Shown here: positions 61,759 to 64,000 of the stretch, piece by piece
Position numbering within the stretch: the first letter of the stretch is position 1
Layout: the number at the start of each line of letters is the position of its first letter
Assembly (NCBI GenBank): GCA_048263775.1
Contig: JBLXDU010000001.1
Coordinates: 372,001 to 436,000 of the forward strand
Reading direction: 5' to 3'
Source of the DNA: UBA1479 sp048263775
GTDB lineage: Bacteria > Pseudomonadota > Alphaproteobacteria > Rhodospirillales > Casp-alpha2
Length of the DNA: 64,000 nt
Made by a program: the position numbers and the translations under genes
The notes under the pieces: generated by a model
What the model was told of the DNA's origin: nothing
Databases searched by the model: none
Seen by the model: the letters and a program-made list of their open reading frames with translations, nothing else

Positions 61759-62265
61759 ATGTACGCGGTTATCAAAACCGGCGGTAAGCAGTATCGAGTG
61801 ACGTCGGGTGACGTCATTATCGTGGAAAAGCTGCTTGGCGAACCGGGTGAAACGATTGAAGTTGGCCAGGTGATGATGCTGGGCGAAGAGGGCAAGGCCC
61901 CCACGTTCGGCACCCCCGTGGTCGAGAAGGCTGCCGTGTTCGCCGAAGTGCTGGAACAGCAGAAGGGCGACAAGGTTCTGATCTTCAAAAAGAAGCGGCG
62001 CCACAACTACCGCCGCCTCAAGGGTCATCGGCAGTTCGAGACGGTGCTGCGCATCCTCGACGTGAGCGCCACCGGCACCAAGCCGGCCGCGGCCAAGAAG
62101 GCGGCGCCGAAGAAGGCTGACGCCGAACCCGCAGCCGACGCCAAGCCGGCGAAAAAGGAATCCAAGGCGGCCGCCGACAAGGCTGACGCCAAACCGGCCG
62201 CGAAAAAGCCCGCGGCCAAGAAGGCCCCCGCCAAGAAAGCCGCCCCCAAAAAGGGCGAGGAATAA
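61759..62265 (+). CDS. rplU: 50S ribosomal protein L21
   Basis: 168 aa. The first ~103 residues are a standard L21 (MYAVIKTGGKQYRV; KKKRRHNYRRLKGHRQ), which binds 23S rRNA with L20. A further ~65 residues form a Lys/Ala/Pro/Asp-rich tail (repeated PAAKKA-type units), as in many alphaproteobacterial L21 proteins and probably unstructured. rpmA follows after 13 bp. Confidence 0.97.
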   Translation: MYAVIKTGGKQYRVTSGDVIIVEKLLGEPGETIEVGQVMMLGEEGKAPTFGTPVVEKAAVFAEVLEQQKGDKVLIFKKKRRHNYRRLKGHRQFETVLRILDVSATGTKPAAAKKAAPKKADAEPAADAKPAKKESKAAADKADAKPAAKKPAAKKAPAKKAAPKKGEE

Positions 62266-62278
62266 GGAGTAGTCACCG

Positions 62279-62536
62279 ATGGCACATAAGAAATCCGGTG
62301 GTAGTTCGCGCAACGGCCGCGACTCAGAAGGCCGCCGCCTGGGCTTGAAGAAGTCCGGCGGACAGGCTGTCGAACCCGGCAACATCATCGTGCGTCAGCG
62401 CGGCACCAAGTATCACCCCGGCGAAAACGTCGGCATCGGCAAGGATCACACGATCTTCGCCATGGCCGAAGGCCGGGTGAAGTTCGCGACCAAGGCCAAG
62501 GGCCGCACCTACATTTCGGTGGAGCCGTCGGTCTGA
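62279..62536 (+). CDS. rpmA: 50S ribosomal protein L27
   Basis: 85 aa. MAHKKSGGSSRNGRDSEGRRLGLKK is the conserved L27 N-terminus that reaches toward the peptidyl-transferase centre, and GNIIVRQRGTKYHPG and the SVEPS ending are standard. The start needs no leader cleavage (direct AHKK). A strong terminator follows. Confidence 0.98.
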   Translation: MAHKKSGGSSRNGRDSEGRRLGLKKSGGQAVEPGNIIVRQRGTKYHPGENVGIGKDHTIFAMAEGRVKFATKAKGRTYISVEPSV

Positions 62537-62569
62537 CGGACTGAACGGCCATTCGCGACTTGAAATGCG

Positions 62570-62600
62570 CGGGGGAATGGCCAGCCATTCCCCCGTTTTT
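62570..62600 (+). terminator. Terminator after rpmA
   Basis: CGGGGGAATGGC and GCCATTCCCCCG form a 12-bp stem around CA, followed by TTTTT. Confidence 0.93.
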
Positions 62601-62630
62601 CGTGTCGGATGCAAGGTGTAGGTTCTCGCA

Positions 62631-63686
62631 ATGAAATTCCTCGACGAAGCGAAGGTGTTCGTGAAAAGCGGCGACGGCGGCAGCGGCTGCATGTCGTTTC
62701 GGCGCGAGAAATACATCGAATTCGGCGGTCCCGACGGCGGCGACGGCGGGCGCGGCGGCGACGTCATCATCGAATGCGCCGACGGCCTGAACACACTGAT
62801 CGATTTCCGCTATCAGCAGCATTTCAAGGCCGGGCGCGGTAATCACGGCATGGGCAAGAACCGCACCGGCGCCGGCGGCAAGGATATCACCCTCAAGGTG
62901 CCCGTCGGTACGCAGATCCTGGACGACGACAAGGAAACCGTTCTGGCCGACATGACCCGTGTGGGCCAGCGCATCGTCCTGCTGAAGGGCGGCGACGGCG
63001 GGCTCGGCAACGCGCGGTTCAAGACATCGACCAATCAGGCTCCGCGCAAGACCATCCCCGGCTTTCCCGGCGAGGAACGCTGGATCTGGCTGCGCCTGAA
63101 GCTGATCGCCGACGCCGGCCTGGTCGGCCTGCCCAACGCGGGCAAGTCGACCTTCCTGGCGGCATCGTCGCGGGCCAAGCCGAAGATCGCCGATTATCCT
63201 TTCACCACCCTGCACCCCAACCTGGGCGTGGTCATGGTCGACCAATGGTCCTTCGTGCTGGCCGACATCCCCGGCCTGATCGAAGGTGCGAGCGAGGGGG
63301 CGGGTCTGGGCACGCGCTTCCTCGGCCATGTCGAACGCTGCCGCGTGCTGCTGCATCTGGTCGACGGCACCCAGGAAGACGTCGCGGGGGCCTACAGGCA
63401 GGTGCGCCACGAAATGAAGGCCTACGGCGGCGGCCTGGCCGACAAGACCGAAATCGTGGCCCTTAACAAATGTGACGCCCTGACCGACGACGAGATCAAG
63501 GAACAGCGCAAAAAGCTGGCCCGGGCGGCCAGGTGCAAGATGGCCGACGTGATGTTGGTATCCGGCGTGTCCGGCAAGGGTGTGCCTGAGGTGCTACGCG
63601 CCTTGGTCGCCGAGATCGGCGGCGCACAGGATGCCGAGAAAGCCGCCGAAGCGGGCCCGGCGGAGGAGGAGGCCTGGCGGCCATGA
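62631..63686 (+). CDS. obgE: Obg family GTPase (ribosome biogenesis)
   Basis: 351 aa. The glycine-rich Obg domain (MKFLDEAKVFVKSGDGGSGC ... GGPDGGDGGRGG) occupies about residues 1-158. The GTPase has G1 GLPNAGKST, G2/switch YPFTTLHPN, G3 DIPGLIEGA and G4 NKCD. It acts in 50S assembly and stress control. The extra C-terminal OCT domain of some homologues is missing; only a short acidic tail follows. ATGA overlap with proB. Confidence 0.97.
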   Translation: MKFLDEAKVFVKSGDGGSGCMSFRREKYIEFGGPDGGDGGRGGDVIIECADGLNTLIDFRYQQHFKAGRGNHGMGKNRTGAGGKDITLKVPVGTQILDDDKETVLADMTRVGQRIVLLKGGDGGLGNARFKTSTNQAPRKTIPGFPGEERWIWLRLKLIADAGLVGLPNAGKSTFLAASSRAKPKIADYPFTTLHPNLGVVMVDQWSFVLADIPGLIEGASEGAGLGTRFLGHVERCRVLLHLVDGTQEDVAGAYRQVRHEMKAYGGGLADKTEIVALNKCDALTDDEIKEQRKKLARAARCKMADVMLVSGVSGKGVPEVLRALVAEIGGAQDAEKAAEAGPAEEEAWRP

Positions 63687-64000
63687 CCGGGACTCCCGCC
63701 CTGACCGACGGCAAGCGGATCATCATCAAGATCGGCTCGGCCCTGCTGGTTGACAAGGAACGCGGCACCGTCAAGCGCGGCTGGCTGGAAACCCTGGCTG
63801 CGGACATGATGACCCTGCGCGAGCGCGGGCACGAGGTCCTGATCGTATCCTCCGGTGCCATCGCCGTCGGCCGCCGCCACTTGGGCCTGCCCGTGCGCGG
63901 CAAACTGAAGCTGGAAGAAAGCCAGGCCGCCGCCGCCGCCGGCATGGTCCGTCTGGCCCATGCCTATCAAGAGGTCCTGGGTGACTACGGCGTGACGGTG
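63683..64000 (+). CDS. proB: Glutamate 5-kinase (partial)
   Basis: Runs off the right edge; the first 106 codons are visible. RIIIKIGSALLVD is the amino-acid kinase phosphate-binding start, VLIVSSGAIAVGRRHLGL the glutamate kinase signature, and QAAAAAGMVRL the following helix. It makes glutamyl-5-phosphate, the first step of proline synthesis. Start overlaps the obgE stop; obgE-proB is the usual alphaproteobacterial order. Confidence 0.95.
   Translation, partial: MTGTPALTDGKRIIIKIGSALLVDKERGTVKRGWLETLAADMMTLRERGHEVLIVSSGAIAVGRRHLGLPVRGKLKLEESQAAAAAGMVRLAHAYQEVLGDYGVTV

Overview
The window reads as chromosome of a GC-rich alphaproteobacterium, probably Rhodospirillales-like. This rests on the right-hand core block rplU-rpmA-obgE-proB (rplU with a long Lys/Ala tail, preceded by a divergent tRNA-Ser), ATGA-coupled genes, and the phage-type DUF5681/terminase and DUF3489-DUF2924-recombinase clusters common in that class. 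No species can be named from sequence alone.

Region 1 (about 1-40.6 kb) is a large copper/heavy-metal and stress island. It holds a P1B copper ATPase with its CueR-like MerR regulator, a cupredoxin/CopA/CopB periplasmic set, a second multicopper oxidase, a two-component system, a porin, a CzcCBA-type RND pump, soluble redox parts (orphan Rieske protein, two small cytochromes c, a beta-propeller), NhaA, an amino-acid permease, and a complete DUF3141-acetate kinase-phosphotransacetylase-PHA synthase-FabI operon. The unifying feature is a repeated promoter. Eight near-identical MerR/CueR-type boxes (TTGACC, 19-bp spacer, GGAGG dyad) sit upstream of eight transcription units between 0.8 and 31.8 kb, so one copper-sensing regulator appears to control metal efflux, PHA/acetate metabolism, redox carriers and a second regulatory system together. 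A deletion scar has fused an MBL-fold hydrolase to a frameshifted PRPP synthetase.

Region 2 (about 40.6-53.3 kb) has lower GC and is a defence island. It contains a metallophosphoesterase, a convergent unrecognised 605-aa protein, a complete four-gene type II CBASS operon (Cap4 nuclease-SAVED, CD-NTase, Cap2 E1/E2, Cap3 JAB), and a compact three-gene operon encoding a small membrane protein, a DUF1863 TIR-like protein and a TIR protein. The last is a Thoeris-like arrangement without a recognisable ThsA. A 42-aa basic protein and a Zn-dependent phospholipase C/lipoprotein pair follow.

Region 3 (53.3-61.3 kb) begins with the 3' exon of a tRNA-Leu(UAA) joined to the 3' half of a group I intron; I cannot find the 5' halves. 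A capsid-less phage-derived element follows: ParB-methyltransferase, DUF5681, terminase large subunit, DUF3489, DUF2924 and a large serine recombinase, with several strongly structured non-coding segments.

Region 4 (61.3-64 kb) is core chromosome: tRNA-Ser(CGA), then rplU, rpmA, obgE and the start of proB.
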